Shown: positions 7,589-17,474, counted from the first letter of the stretch. The stretch: 64,000 nucleotides of DNA from Streptomyces sp. Edi4 (GCF_040253615.1 NZ_JBEJGY010000004.1:7626001-7690000); one strand, 5' to 3'. Numbers and translations: made by a program. The notes: generated from the sequence alone by a model not told the origin.

Positions 7589-9571
7589 ATGAGGCTGAGG
7601 ATGCGTCTTCGTCGGCTGGTGCCGGGCGTCCTTGCCGTCGCCGTCGCCACCACGCTGTTCTTCGGCGCGGACAGCGCGGTCAGCGTGTCCGGCGGCGCGC
7701 GGACCGCCGCCAAGTACACGTTCCACGAACTGCCCATCACCCTGCCGCCCGGCTACGACAACCTGCACATGAACACGATCCGTCAGGTCAACCCGGCCTA
7801 CCAGAAGGTCCGTTCATGGATCTCGGCGGTGGGCGCCGGCGTCGCCATCAACGACGTCACAGGACACGGGCGCGCCGACGGCATGTGCCTGGTCGACACC
7901 CGCACCAACAAGGTGATCGTCACCTACACGCCCACCGCCCCGGCGGCCGACCGGTTCACGCCGTTCACCCTCGAGGCGGCGCCGCTGCCCTACGACGACA
8001 CGATGGCGCCCACCGGCTGCGCGGCGGGCGACTTCACCGGGGACGGGCGCATGGGCTTCCTCGTGACGTACTGGGGGCGCACCCCGATCCTGTTCCTGCC
8101 GAGGACGAGCGCCACCTCGCCCTCACCGAGCGCGTACGTGCCGCAGGAAATCGTGCCCTCGCAGTCGGCCGACGGGACCTACCACGGCCCGCGCTGGAAC
8201 ACCGACGCCGTGTACATCGCGGACCTCGACGGCAGCGGACACCCCTCCGTCATCGTCGGCAACTACTTCCCCGACTCCGACGTACTCGATCCGCACGGCC
8301 TGAAGAACGTCGTGATGACCAACAGCCTCTCCTCCGGCAACAACGCCGGCGGCGACCATGTGCTGCGCTGGCACGACGCCACCTCCGGTGACCACCCGGC
8401 CGCCCGCTACGTCGAGGAGAAGGACGCCATCCCCTTCCAGATCTCGACCGGCTGGACGCTCGCGCTGTCCGGGGCGGACCTGACAGGTGACGGTCTGCCG
8501 GAGGCCTACATCGCCAACGACTTCGGCCACGGCCACCTCCTGTACAACCAGTCGACCCCGGGCCACATCAAGTTCACCGAGGCCAAGGGCGTGCGCACGG
8601 GCACGACCCCCAAGTCGTTCGTGCTGGGCAACGGCTCCTTCAAGGGGATGGGCGTCGACTTCGCCGACCTGAACAGCAACGGCAGCTTCGACTTCTTCGT
8701 CAGCAACATCAACGTCGCCTGGGGCCTTCAGGAGAGCAATCTGCTCTTCGTCAACCACGCCGCGGACCCGGCCGACATGAAGAAGCAGCTCAGCAAGGGC
8801 ATCGCCCCCTTCGAACAGGAAGCACAGCAGTACGGCCTTGCGTGGACCGGCTGGTGCTGGGACGTCAAGGCGGGCGACTTCCTCAACCAGGGGCAGCAGG
8901 ACGTGATCCAGACCGACGGTTTCGTCAAGGGCACCAACAACCGGTGGAACTGGCTCCAGGAGGCGGCCACCGAGAACGACGACCTGCTGAGCAACCCGGC
9001 GATGTGGCCCAACTTCCAGCCCGGTGACGACGTCTCGGGCCATGAGGCCCTGGCCTTCTACGCCAAGAACTCCAACGGCACCTACGTCAACGTGAGCTCC
9101 GATCTCGGTCTCGCCGAGCCCACCCCGACCCGGGCCGTCGCCACCGGCGACACCACGGGTACGGGAACCCTGGACTTCGCGGTGGCACGGCAGTGGGGAG
9201 CGCCCGCGTTCTACGCCAACAAGGCGCCGGACCTCGGTCATTCGCTGGAGCTGAAGCTGTACCGCCCCTCCACCGACCAGAGCGGCGCCGGCAAGGGTCT
9301 GGAAGCCATCGGCGCGCCCGCCTACGGCGCCACCGTCCAGATCACCACCCCGCAGGGCACCCAGATCTCCCAGCTCGACGGCGGCGGCGGCCATGTCGGC
9401 TTCCGCAGCTTCGACGTCCATTTCGGGATCGGTTCCTACAGCGGTCCCGTCTCCGCCCACCTCCAGTGGCGGGACGCCGACGGGGGACTCCACCAGCAGA
9501 CGCTGCGGCTGAGGCCCGGCGTCCACACCCTGATGCTCACCGGCACCGCCCAGGAGGTTTCGAGCCCATGA
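7589..9571 (+). CDS. unbV: Enediyne cassette protein UnbV (CRTAC1/ASPIC-type, FG-GAP repeats)
   Basis: A 660-residue exported protein. An Arg-rich start and hydrophobic segment (residues 9-28) form a signal peptide. The body contains several calcium-binding FG-GAP/VCBS-like units (DVTGHGRADG, DFTGDGRMG, DLDGSGHPS, DLTGDGLPE, DLNSNGSFD), giving an integrin-like beta-propeller. The C-terminus, with GAPAYGATVQI and HFGIGSYSGP, is the ASPIC/UnbV domain. AAAGGAG lies 6 bp before the ATG. UnbV (E4) is one of the few genes conserved beside PksE in enediyne clusters; its biochemical job is not established. The stop overlaps the unbU start by 4 bp (ATGA). A 151-bp gap separates it from the halogenase, so a separate promoter is possible. 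Confidence 0.92.
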   Translation: MRLRMRLRRLVPGVLAVAVATTLFFGADSAVSVSGGARTAAKYTFHELPITLPPGYDNLHMNTIRQVNPAYQKVRSWISAVGAGVAINDVTGHGRADGMCLVDTRTNKVIVTYTPTAPAADRFTPFTLEAAPLPYDDTMAPTGCAAGDFTGDGRMGFLVTYWGRTPILFLPRTSATSPSPSAYVPQEIVPSQSADGTYHGPRWNTDAVYIADLDGSGHPSVIVGNYFPDSDVLDPHGLKNVVMTNSLSSGNNAGGDHVLRWHDATSGDHPAARYVEEKDAIPFQISTGWTLALSGADLTGDGLPEAYIANDFGHGHLLYNQSTPGHIKFTEAKGVRTGTTPKSFVLGNGSFKGMGVDFADLNSNGSFDFFVSNINVAWGLQESNLLFVNHAADPADMKKQLSKGIAPFEQEAQQYGLAWTGWCWDVKAGDFLNQGQQDVIQTDGFVKGTNNRWNWLQEAATENDDLLSNPAMWPNFQPGDDVSGHEALAFYAKNSNGTYVNVSSDLGLAEPTPTRAVATGDTTGTGTLDFAVARQWGAPAFYANKAPDLGHSLELKLYRPSTDQSGAGKGLEAIGAPAYGATVQITTPQGTQISQLDGGGGHVGFRSFDVHFGIGSYSGPVSAHLQWRDADGGLHQQTLRLRPGVHTLMLTGTAQEVSSP

Positions 9572-10590
9572 CCGCCGCCCTGCACCCCACTCCGGCCGAG
9601 ACCGCGCCATCGAGCGCCGCCGTCAAGCCCCCCAAGGCGAAACCCGACCCCCGGTATCTGGCGCTGCGCAACTTCGCGATGTCGATCACCGCCTTCAATG
9701 TGTTCGGCTACACCCTGCTCGGCTTCGAACAGCCCTATCTCTGGCCGGTCTTCGCCGTCCTGATGGGTTACACGACCGAGATCACCTTCGAGCTGATCAG
9801 CGCGTGGGCCTACCAGCGCAGGCCACGGTTCCTCGGCGGCGGAGCGCGCGGACTGTATGAGTTCCTGCTGCCATCGCACATCACCGCGCTCGCCGTCAAC
9901 ATGCTGCTCTACGCCAACAACCAGATCCTGCCGGTCCTGTTCGGGGTGTTCGTCGGCGTCGCGGGCAAGCACGCGTTCCAGGCGCCCGTCAACGGGCGGA
10001 TGCGGCACTTCATGAACCCGTCCAACTTCGGCATCACGATGACCCTCGTCTGCTTCGGCTGGGTCAGCATCGCGCCGCCGTACGAGTTCACCGAGAACGC
10101 GAACACGTACTTCCGCATCATGATCGCGATCATCATCGCCACGGCGGGCACCGTCCTCAACACCATGCTCACCCGGAAGGTGCCGCTGATCGTGGGCTGG
10201 ATGGGCGGCTTCGCCATCCAGGCCTTCGTCCGGCACGGCATCTGGGACGTCGCGCTGTTCTCGGCGCTCGGTTCGATGACCGGCGTGGCGTTCGTGCTCT
10301 TCACCAACTACATGATCACCGACCCCGGTACGACACCGACGAAGGGCCGGGCCCAGTTCATGTTCGGCGGATCCGTCGCGTTCGTCTACGGGGCCCTGAT
10401 GCAACTCAACGTCACCTACACCCTCTTCATCGCCCTCGTCGTCGTCTGTGGTGCCCGGGGCGTCGGCTGGTGGGCCGTGTCCCTCTTCCAGCGCCGTCGA
10501 GCCCGGCGCGGGCCCGACACCACGGCGGTGAGCCAACAGATCCCGGCGCGGACGCCGCAGACCACGGACGCGGGGGCGATACGGGCATGA
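9568..10590 (+). CDS. unbU: Enediyne cassette membrane protein UnbU
   Basis: A 340-residue integral membrane protein. After a Pro/Ala-rich cytoplasmic start it has about eight helices and the motif GRMRHFMNPSNFGI at about residues 142-155, the hallmark shared by UnbU and the RnfD/NqrB family of flavin-carrying membrane subunits. UnbU (E5) is part of the conserved core next to PksE; whether it carries flavin or electrons here is not known. The start codon lies inside the unbV stop (ATGA) and its own stop overlaps the pksE start the same way. The three proteins are therefore translationally coupled and probably needed in fixed ratio. Confidence 0.92.
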   Translation: MTAALHPTPAETAPSSAAVKPPKAKPDPRYLALRNFAMSITAFNVFGYTLLGFEQPYLWPVFAVLMGYTTEITFELISAWAYQRRPRFLGGGARGLYEFLLPSHITALAVNMLLYANNQILPVLFGVFVGVAGKHAFQAPVNGRMRHFMNPSNFGITMTLVCFGWVSIAPPYEFTENANTYFRIMIAIIIATAGTVLNTMLTRKVPLIVGWMGGFAIQAFVRHGIWDVALFSALGSMTGVAFVLFTNYMITDPGTTPTKGRAQFMFGGSVAFVYGALMQLNVTYTLFIALVVVCGARGVGWWAVSLFQRRRARRGPDTTAVSQQIPARTPQTTDAGAIRA

Positions 10591-13500
10591 GCGGTCACCG
10601 GATTGCGGTCGTCGGGCTCGCGTGCCGCTACCCCGACGCGGACTCGCCCGAGCAGCTGTGGCAGAACGTGCTCGCCGGACGTCGCGCCTTTCGCCGGCTG
10701 CCGAACGAGCGCATGAACCTCGACGACTACTACTCACCCGACCGGACGGCCCCCGACCGCTTCTACTCCCGCAAGGCCGCCGTCCTGGAAGGCTTCGACT
10801 TCGACCGCGTGGGCCACCGCGTCGCGGGCAGCACCTTCCGCTCCACGGACATGACCCACTGGCTCGCCCTCGACACCGCGGCGCGCGCGCTGGGTGACGC
10901 CGGCTTCCCCGGCGGCGAAGGGCTGCCGAGGTCGGCCACCGGCGTGGTGATCGGCAACACGCTCACCGGTGAGTTCAGCCGCGCCAACCTCATGCGGCTC
11001 CGCTGGCCCTATGTACGGCGCACCGTCGGCGCCGCGCTGCGCGAGCAGGGCTGGGACGACACCGCGCTCGGCGCCTTTTTGCCCGGCCTCGAAGAGCGCT
11101 ACAAGAGCGCCTTCCCGCCGATCGACGAGGACACCCTGGCCGGCGGCCTGGCCAACACCATCGCCGGCCGTGTCTGCAACCACTTCGACCTCCACGGCGG
11201 CGGCTTCACTGTCGACGGCGCGTGCTCCTCCTCGCTGCTGTCGGTGGCGACCGCGGCCAACGCCCTGGCCGCCCGTCAGCTCGATGTGGCCGTCGCGGGA
11301 GGCGTGGACCTGAGCATCGACCCCTTCGAGGTCATCGGCTTCGCCAAGACCGGCGCGCTGGCCACCGGGGAGATGCGGGTGTACGACCGTGCCTCCAACG
11401 GGTTCTGGCCCGGCGAGGGCTGCGGCATGCTCGTGCTGATGCGCGACGAGGACGCGATCGCGCGCGGTCTTCGCCGTTACGCCGTGCTCGCCGGCTGGGG
11501 CTACTCCTCCGACGGCAAGGGCGGCATCACCCGCCCCGAGGCAGCGGGACACCGCCTCGCGCTGCGGCGCGCCTACGAGCTGGCCGGATACGGCATCGAG
11601 ACCGTCGCCTACCTCGAAGGCCACGGCACCGGTACGGCCGTGGGCGATGCGACAGAACTGCGGGCCTTCAGCGAGGCACGGCGCGCCGCCGACCCCACGG
11701 CGCCACCGGCGGCGATCAGCACGATCAAGGGCAACATCGGACACACCAAGGCGGCCGCCGGGGTGGCGGGACTCATCAAGGCGATCCTCGCCGTGCACCA
11801 CGAAGTCATCCCGCCGGCCACCAGCCACCTCGACCCGCACCCCGAACTGACCGGCGAGCGGCCCGCGTTGAGGGTCCCGCTGGAACCCGAGGAGTGGCCC
11901 ACCGGGCACCCCATCCGCTCCGGCGTCTCCTCCATGGGCTTCGGCGGCATCAACGCCCACGTCGTCGTGGAGCACGCCGACAGCGCACCGGACGCGGGCC
12001 CCGGCCCCAAGGTGCGGGCACTGTCCCGCTCGCGGCAGGACGCCGAACTGCTGCTGGTCGACGCGGACGACTTCGCCTCGCTGCGCGGACGGATCGCGCG
12101 ACTGGCCGAGATGTGCGGCAGGCTCTCCTTCGCCGAACTCGGCGACCTCGCCGCCACCCTCGAACGCGAGCTGGGCGACCGCCCCTTCCGCGCCGCGGTC
12201 GTGGCCGGCGACCCCGAGGAGGCAGGGCGCCGCTTCGACTCGCTCCTGACCATGCTCGACAACGGCGCGCGCTCCGTCCTCGACACCGAGCACGGCGTCT
12301 TCGCGGGCACCTCGGCCCGCCCGCCCCGGATCGGCTTCCTCTTCCCCGGCCAGGGCGCGGGTCGACGCGGCGACGGCGGCGCGCTGCGGCGCCGTTTCGC
12401 CGTCGTCGACGAGCTCTACCGCACGCTCGCGCTGCCCTGCGGCACCGACCTGGTCGCGACCGAGAACGCCCAGCCGAGGATCGTCACGTCCTGCGTCGCG
12501 GGCCTGCGCATCCTGTCCCTGCTCGGCATCACGGCCGTCACCGCCGCGGGCCACAGTCTGGGCGAACTGACCGCGCTGCACTGGGCGGGCGCGATGGACG
12601 AGGCGGCGCTGCTGCGCGCGGCCGCCGCACGCGGGCGCATCATGGCACGGGCGAGCGCAGGCGGCGGCACCATGGCGAGCGTCGCCGCCGCGCCGGACGA
12701 GGTCCTGCCGCTCCTGGCCGGCGAGCCCGTCGTGATCGCCGGGTACAACAGCCCCCGGCAGACCGTCGTGAGCGGGCCGGCCGACGCCGTCCGGCGGGTG
12801 TGCGAGCGCGCCACGGGCCAGGGCCTGTCCGCCACCACCATCGCGGTCTCGCACGCGTTCCACTCGCAGGCCGTCGCCCCGGCGGCCACCGCGTTGCGCG
12901 ACTTCCTGCGCGACGAACCCTTCGCGCCCCTGGCCCGCCCCATGGTCTCCACCGTCACCGGCGCCGCCCTGCCGGCCGGGACCGATGTGCCCCACCTGTT
13001 GACCCGGCAGGTGCTCGAACCGGTGCGCTTCACCGAGGCCGTCCAGACGATGGCCAAGGAGGCCGACCTCTTCATCGAGGTGGGCCCCGGGCGCATCCTC
13101 GGCAACCTCGCGGCGGAGACCGCCCCCGCGGTGCCCGCCGTGTCCCTGGACGCCGACAGCATGTCGCTCTCGGGGCTGCTGCACGCGGTCGGCATCGCGT
13201 ACGCGCTGGGCGCTCCCGTCCGCCACGACCTGCTCTTCCGTGACCGCTTCACGCGTCCTTTCCCCTTCGACAAGACGCTGCGCTTCCTGGCCAGCCCCTG
13301 CGAATCGGCGCCGGAGAGCGACCTTCCGCACCTCGCGGCGCCCTGGGCCGAGCAGGCCGCCCCCGAGCCCGTCGCCCAGACGCCGGCGCTCGGGGACGAC
13401 GTCGACACCCTGGAGGTGCTGCGGCGCCTGGCCGCCGAGCGGGCCGAACTGCCCCTGGAGGCGGTCGGCGCGCAGAGCAACCCCATCGACGAACTCCACC

Positions 13501-16406
13501 TCAGCTCCATCACCGTCGGACAGATCATCACCCAGGCCGCACGGGAACTCGGGCTCGCCGCGCCCCTGGCCACCTCCGCGTTCGCCACCTCGACCCTGGC
13601 CCAACTCGCCGACATGCTCGATGAGTTGAGCGACACCGCGCGCGAGGGGGAACAGGACACCACGCCCGACATCACCGGCGCGGGCCCCTGGGTGCGCGCG
13701 TTCTCCGTCGCACTCGTACCCGCCGAAGCCGGGCGGGCCGCCACGCCGCCCGCGCCCGGTGACTGGCAGCTCTTCGCCACCGACCGGCACCCGCTCGCCC
13801 CCGCCCTGCGCGCCGCGCTGCGACGGGCCAGGCTCGGCTCGGGGGTCCTGCTGTGCCTGCCGCACGACTGCGCCGAGGACCACATCCAGCTGATGCTCGC
13901 CGCCGCACGCGCCGCGCTGTCACCCGGCGCGCCGGGACGCTTCGTGGTCATCGGCGACCGGCGGGGCGCGGCCGGCCTCGCCAAGACGCTCCACCTGGAG
14001 GCGCCGGCCGTCGCCACCACCCTCGTCACCCTGCCCCTGACCGAGCCGGTACCGGCCGCGCTCCTGCGGGACATCGTCGCCGATGTCGCCGCGACCACGG
14101 GCTTCAGCGAGACCGTGTACGACGCGGCCGGTGTACGCCACATCCCGCTGCTGCGCCCGCTGCCCGCCCCTGACGCGCCCGGGCGCTCCGTGCCCCTGGA
14201 CGCGCGGGACGTGCTGCTGGTCACCGGCGGCGGCAAGGGCATCACCGCCGAATGCGCGCTCGACCTGGCGCGTACCACCGGTGCGGCCATCGCACTCATG
14301 GGCCGCTCCGACCCGAGAACCGACCAGGAACTCGCGGCGAACCTGGCGCGCATGACCGAAGCGGGCGTCCACCACCACTACGTACGCGCCGACATTACCT
14401 CGGCCGACGAGGTCAAGGCCGCGGTCCAGGAGGTGTCCCAGGCGCTCGGCCCCGTGACGGCGCTCCTGCACGGCGCGGGGCGCAATGTGCCGCACGCGCT
14501 CGCCGACCTCGACGAGTCGTCCTTCCGGCGCACCCTCGCCACGAAGATCACCGGCCTGGAGAGCGTGCTGGCCGCCACGGACCCCGCCTCGCTGCGGCTC
14601 CTCGTCACCTTCGGCAGCATCATCGGCCGGGCCGGGCTGCGCGGTGAGGCGGACTACGCCACGGCCAACGACTGGCTCACCGACCTCACGCGCCGGATCG
14701 CGGCGGAGTACCCCAACTGCCGCTGCCTGGCGCTGGAATGGTCGGTCTGGTCGGGCACCGGCATGGGTGAACGACTCGGCGTACTGGAATCGCTGATGCG
14801 TGAGGGCATCCATCCCATCCCGCCGCAGGAGGGAGTCGCCGTCCTGCGGCGCCTGCTCGCCGACCCGGAGGCACCCCAGTCGGTCGTGGTCATGGGCCGC
14901 GCCGAGAACCTGCCCACCCTCGCCCTCGAACCGCGCGACCTGCCTTTGTTGCGCTTCGTGGACCGGCCCCGGGTGTACTACCCCGGCGTCGAGCTGGTCG
15001 TCGACGTGGACCTCGGCGCGCGCGACGACCCCTACCTCGGCGACCACCTGCTCGACGGCGATCTGCTCTTCCCTGCCGTGTTCGGCATGGAGGCCATGGC
15101 CCAGGCGGCCGCGGCGCTCACGGGCCACGTCGGCCCGCCGGTCCTGGAGGACGTCGAGTTCCACCGTCCCATCGTCGTCCCCGTCGACGGCACGACCACG
15201 ATCCGGGTCGCCGTCCTCGCCACCGAACAGGGCACGGTCCAGGCGGTGATCCGCAGCGAGGAGACCGCCTTCCAGGCCGACCACTTCCGCGCGACCCTCC
15301 GCTACGACGTGCCCGCCCCCGACGACCCGACGCCCATGACGGCGACGGCGCCGTACGCGCCGCTCGACCCGAAGGAGGACCTGTACGGCCCGGTGCTCTT
15401 CCAGGGGGAGCGCTTCCAGCGGCTGCTCGGCTACCGGGACCTGGCGGCGCGGCACTGCGTGGCCGACGTGTCCACCACGGCCGGCAAGCCGTGGTTCGGC
15501 GGGTTCCTGCCGGCCGGGCTCGTGCTGGCCGACCCGGGCACACGCGACGCGCTCATGCACGCCATCCAGTGCTGTGTCCCCGACGCGACTCTGCTGCCCG
15601 CCGCCATAGAACGCCTCCACCTCGCCGACCCGGCCCGCTCGCGCACCTTCGACCGGGTCACCCTGCACGCCGCCGAACGCTCCCGCGACCACGACACCTA
15701 CGTGTACGACCTCGACGTCCGCGATCCGCGGGGGGCGCTCGTCGAACGCTGGGAGGGGCTGCGCCTCCAAGCGGTCCGCAAGCAGGACGGCGCCGGGCCC
15801 TGGACACCGACGCTGCTCGGCCCCTACCTGGAACGCCGAAGCCCCGCCGTGCTGCCCGTCGCCCTGCGCGTCGCCGTGTGGCCCGACGAGGAAGCGGCCG
15901 CCCAGGACGTGGCCGGCCGGCGCGCGCGCACCGCTGCGGCGCTCGCCCTGGCGCTGGGCCACGAACCGGCCCTCAGCTACCGGCCGGACGGCAAGCCGGA
16001 GGCCGGGGCAGGCCCGCACGTCTCCTCCTCGCACGGCGCGGGCGTGACCTTCGCGGTGGCCGGGGAGCGGGCCGTGGGCTGCGACGTCGAGGAAGCCGTG
16101 GACCGTCCGGCGGGGGAGTGGCGGGACCTGCTCGGCGTGGAGGGACGCGCGCTGGCCGAGCTCATCGCAGGTGAGCGCGGCGAGGACCTGTCGATCGCCG
16201 CCACCCGGGTGTGGGGCGCGCAGGAATGCCTGCGCAAGGCTGGCCACGCGCGCGCCCAGCTGGTCATCTCCCGGGCGTCGGCGGACCGTTGGGTCGTCCT
16301 GCGCTCGGGCGGCCTGCGCATCGCCACGTTCTCCACGACGCTGCGCCAACGCACCGCACCGGTGGTCTTCACCATGCTCACCGAGACGAAGGAGGGCCGC
16401 GCGTGA
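10587..16406 (+). CDS. pksE: Enediyne-type iterative polyketide synthase PksE (KS-AT-ACP-KR-DH-PPTase)
   Basis: A 1939-residue iterative PKS of the length and domain order of enediyne synthases. The ketosynthase has Cys213 in DGACSSS and later histidines in EGHGTGT and GNIGHTKAA. The acyltransferase has Ser657 in GHSLGE. The internal ACP has the PKSE motif LHLSSITVGQ with attachment Ser974. The ketoreductase has TGGGKGIT and Tyr1357 in YATAND, and the dehydratase has His1487 in DHLLDGDLLFP. The C-terminal phosphopantetheinyl transferase has Asp1833 in GCDVE; at 1879 it has Gln in WGAQE where Sfp-type enzymes have Lys. No enoylreductase, thioesterase or docking domain is present. The family builds a C15 conjugated heptaene from eight malonyl units, released with the TEBC thioesterase encoded next. 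The start overlaps the unbU stop and the end overlaps the thioesterase start. Confidence 0.97.
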   Translation: MSGHRIAVVGLACRYPDADSPEQLWQNVLAGRRAFRRLPNERMNLDDYYSPDRTAPDRFYSRKAAVLEGFDFDRVGHRVAGSTFRSTDMTHWLALDTAARALGDAGFPGGEGLPRSATGVVIGNTLTGEFSRANLMRLRWPYVRRTVGAALREQGWDDTALGAFLPGLEERYKSAFPPIDEDTLAGGLANTIAGRVCNHFDLHGGGFTVDGACSSSLLSVATAANALAARQLDVAVAGGVDLSIDPFEVIGFAKTGALATGEMRVYDRASNGFWPGEGCGMLVLMRDEDAIARGLRRYAVLAGWGYSSDGKGGITRPEAAGHRLALRRAYELAGYGIETVAYLEGHGTGTAVGDATELRAFSEARRAADPTAPPAAISTIKGNIGHTKAAAGVAGLIKAILAVHHEVIPPATSHLDPHPELTGERPALRVPLEPEEWPTGHPIRSGVSSMGFGGINAHVVVEHADSAPDAGPGPKVRALSRSRQDAELLLVDADDFASLRGRIARLAEMCGRLSFAELGDLAATLERELGDRPFRAAVVAGDPEEAGRRFDSLLTMLDNGARSVLDTEHGVFAGTSARPPRIGFLFPGQGAGRRGDGGALRRRFAVVDELYRTLALPCGTDLVATENAQPRIVTSCVAGLRILSLLGITAVTAAGHSLGELTALHWAGAMDEAALLRAAAARGRIMARASAGGGTMASVAAAPDEVLPLLAGEPVVIAGYNSPRQTVVSGPADAVRRVCERATGQGLSATTIAVSHAFHSQAVAPAATALRDFLRDEPFAPLARPMVSTVTGAALPAGTDVPHLLTRQVLEPVRFTEAVQTMAKEADLFIEVGPGRILGNLAAETAPAVPAVSLDADSMSLSGLLHAVGIAYALGAPVRHDLLFRDRFTRPFPFDKTLRFLASPCESAPESDLPHLAAPWAEQAAPEPVAQTPALGDDVDTLEVLRRLAAERAELPLEAVGAQSNPIDELHLSSITVGQIITQAARELGLAAPLATSAFATSTLAQLADMLDELSDTAREGEQDTTPDITGAGPWVRAFSVALVPAEAGRAATPPAPGDWQLFATDRHPLAPALRAALRRARLGSGVLLCLPHDCAEDHIQLMLAAARAALSPGAPGRFVVIGDRRGAAGLAKTLHLEAPAVATTLVTLPLTEPVPAALLRDIVADVAATTGFSETVYDAAGVRHIPLLRPLPAPDAPGRSVPLDARDVLLVTGGGKGITAECALDLARTTGAAIALMGRSDPRTDQELAANLARMTEAGVHHHYVRADITSADEVKAAVQEVSQALGPVTALLHGAGRNVPHALADLDESSFRRTLATKITGLESVLAATDPASLRLLVTFGSIIGRAGLRGEADYATANDWLTDLTRRIAAEYPNCRCLALEWSVWSGTGMGERLGVLESLMREGIHPIPPQEGVAVLRRLLADPEAPQSVVVMGRAENLPTLALEPRDLPLLRFVDRPRVYYPGVELVVDVDLGARDDPYLGDHLLDGDLLFPAVFGMEAMAQAAAALTGHVGPPVLEDVEFHRPIVVPVDGTTTIRVAVLATEQGTVQAVIRSEETAFQADHFRATLRYDVPAPDDPTPMTATAPYAPLDPKEDLYGPVLFQGERFQRLLGYRDLAARHCVADVSTTAGKPWFGGFLPAGLVLADPGTRDALMHAIQCCVPDATLLPAAIERLHLADPARSRTFDRVTLHAAERSRDHDTYVYDLDVRDPRGALVERWEGLRLQAVRKQDGAGPWTPTLLGPYLERRSPAVLPVALRVAVWPDEEAAAQDVAGRRARTAAALALALGHEPALSYRPDGKPEAGAGPHVSSSHGAGVTFAVAGERAVGCDVEEAVDRPAGEWRDLLGVEGRALAELIAGERGEDLSIAATRVWGAQECLRKAGHARAQLVISRASADRWVVLRSGGLRIATFSTTLRQRTAPVVFTMLTETKEGRA

Positions 16407-16885
16407 CCAAGCGACCGTACTACGAATACCGGCACCTGGTCGGCTTCGAGGAGACCAACCTGGTCGGCAACGTCTACTACGTCAACTACCTTCGCTGGCA
16501 AGGTCGTTGCCGGGAAATGTTCCTGCTGGAGCACGCCCCCGGCGTCATCGAGGAGATCCGCGACGACCTCAAGCTCTTCACGCTCAAGTGCGAGTGCGAG
16601 TTCCTGGCGGAGATCACCGCGTTCGACGAACTGTCCATCCGTATGCGCCTGGTGGACCTGACACAGACTCAGGTCGAGTTCGCCTTCGACTATGTACGGG
16701 TGCGCGGCGATGCGGAGGACCTGGTCGCCCGGGGAGGGCAGCGGGTCGCGTGCATGCGGGGACCCAACGCCGACACCCGGCCGGCCAAGGTGCCCGCGTC
16801 ACTGCGCAAGGCCCTTGAGCCCTACGCCACGACCGCGCCCGCCACGCAGCCGCGCGTACTCGCCCACATCGTGAACGGTGACTGA
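16403..16885 (+). CDS. Enediyne thioesterase TEBC (hot-dog fold, E10-type)
   Basis: A 160-residue hot-dog thioesterase that hydrolyses the polyene chain from the PksE carrier domain. The motif FEETNLVGNVYYVNYLRWQG with following RCRE, at about residues 16-39, is the signature of enediyne E10 proteins. The GTG start overlaps the pksE stop (GTGA) and GGAGG lies 8 bp upstream, so translation is coupled. In the characterised systems the PksE/TEBC pair alone gives a linear pentadecaheptaene, which makes this pair the minimal product-forming unit of the cluster. Confidence 0.95.
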   Translation: MTKRPYYEYRHLVGFEETNLVGNVYYVNYLRWQGRCREMFLLEHAPGVIEEIRDDLKLFTLKCECEFLAEITAFDELSIRMRLVDLTQTQVEFAFDYVRVRGDAEDLVARGGQRVACMRGPNADTRPAKVPASLRKALEPYATTAPATQPRVLAHIVNGD

Positions 16886-16888
16886 ACC

Positions 16889-17467
16889 ATGGCCGACACC
16901 CACCGGACATCCCCCACGGGTCTCGCCACACCGGGCCCGCCCGCCCCGGGCGCGGTGGCCAGGCGTAACACCGACTTCGACCACAAGGGCATGCGCCGGG
17001 TGTTCGGCCGGTTCACCACCGGAGTCACCGTCGTGACGACGGGCGGTGCGACCCCGCACGGCATGACCGCGAACTCCTTCACATCGGTGTCGCTGAGCCC
17101 GCCGCTCGTGCTCATCTGCGTCCTGCGGGAGGCGGCCATGCACGAAGCCGTCCTCGACCAGAAGTCCTTCGCGGTGTCGGTGCTCTCGGAGCGCCAGCGG
17201 GAACTGGCCGGCTACTTCGCCGACCGCCGCCGCCCGCGCGGGCTCCAGCAGTTCGCCCCCGTCACCTGGGCGCCCGGCGCCCGCACCGGATCCCCGCTCA
17301 TCACGGACGCCCTTGCCTGGCTCGAATGCTCCCTGACGGCCACCTACGACGGCGGCGACCACTCCATCTTCCTGGGCGAAGTCCTCGACATGGGGCTCAG
17401 GGACGAGCACGACGCTCTGCTGTTCTACGACGGCGCCTTCCACGGGCTGCGCGCCGAGAGAACATGA
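16889..17467 (+). CDS. NAD(P)H:flavin reductase (E6-like)
   Basis: A 192-residue FMN/FAD reductase of the HpaC/SgcE6 type. The motifs RFTTGVTVVTT, GMTANSFTSVSLSPPLVLICV and the closing LLFYDGAFHGL are family landmarks. It follows the thioesterase gene after 3 bp and ends the operon. It has no fused oxygenase domain and must hand reduced flavin to a partner; the only flavin-dependent partner seen in the window's cluster is the halogenase at 5578. A roughly 30-residue Pro/Ala-rich extension precedes the domain, so a later start is possible. Confidence 0.92.
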   Translation: MADTHRTSPTGLATPGPPAPGAVARRNTDFDHKGMRRVFGRFTTGVTVVTTGGATPHGMTANSFTSVSLSPPLVLICVLREAAMHEAVLDQKSFAVSVLSERQRELAGYFADRRRPRGLQQFAPVTWAPGARTGSPLITDALAWLECSLTATYDGGDHSIFLGEVLDMGLRDEHDALLFYDGAFHGLRAERT

Positions 17468-17474
17468 CGGGCCA

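Noticed and set aside
10734..13883. A 1049-codon open frame on the minus strand across pksE
   Set aside because: Shadow of the GC-rich pksE reading frame; Gly/Arg/Val-rich with no domain, while the plus-strand frame has every PKS motif.
13920..16349. An 809-codon minus-strand frame across the KR/DH/PPTase part of pksE
   Set aside because: Same shadow effect; no motif and composition typical of antisense GC-rich frames.
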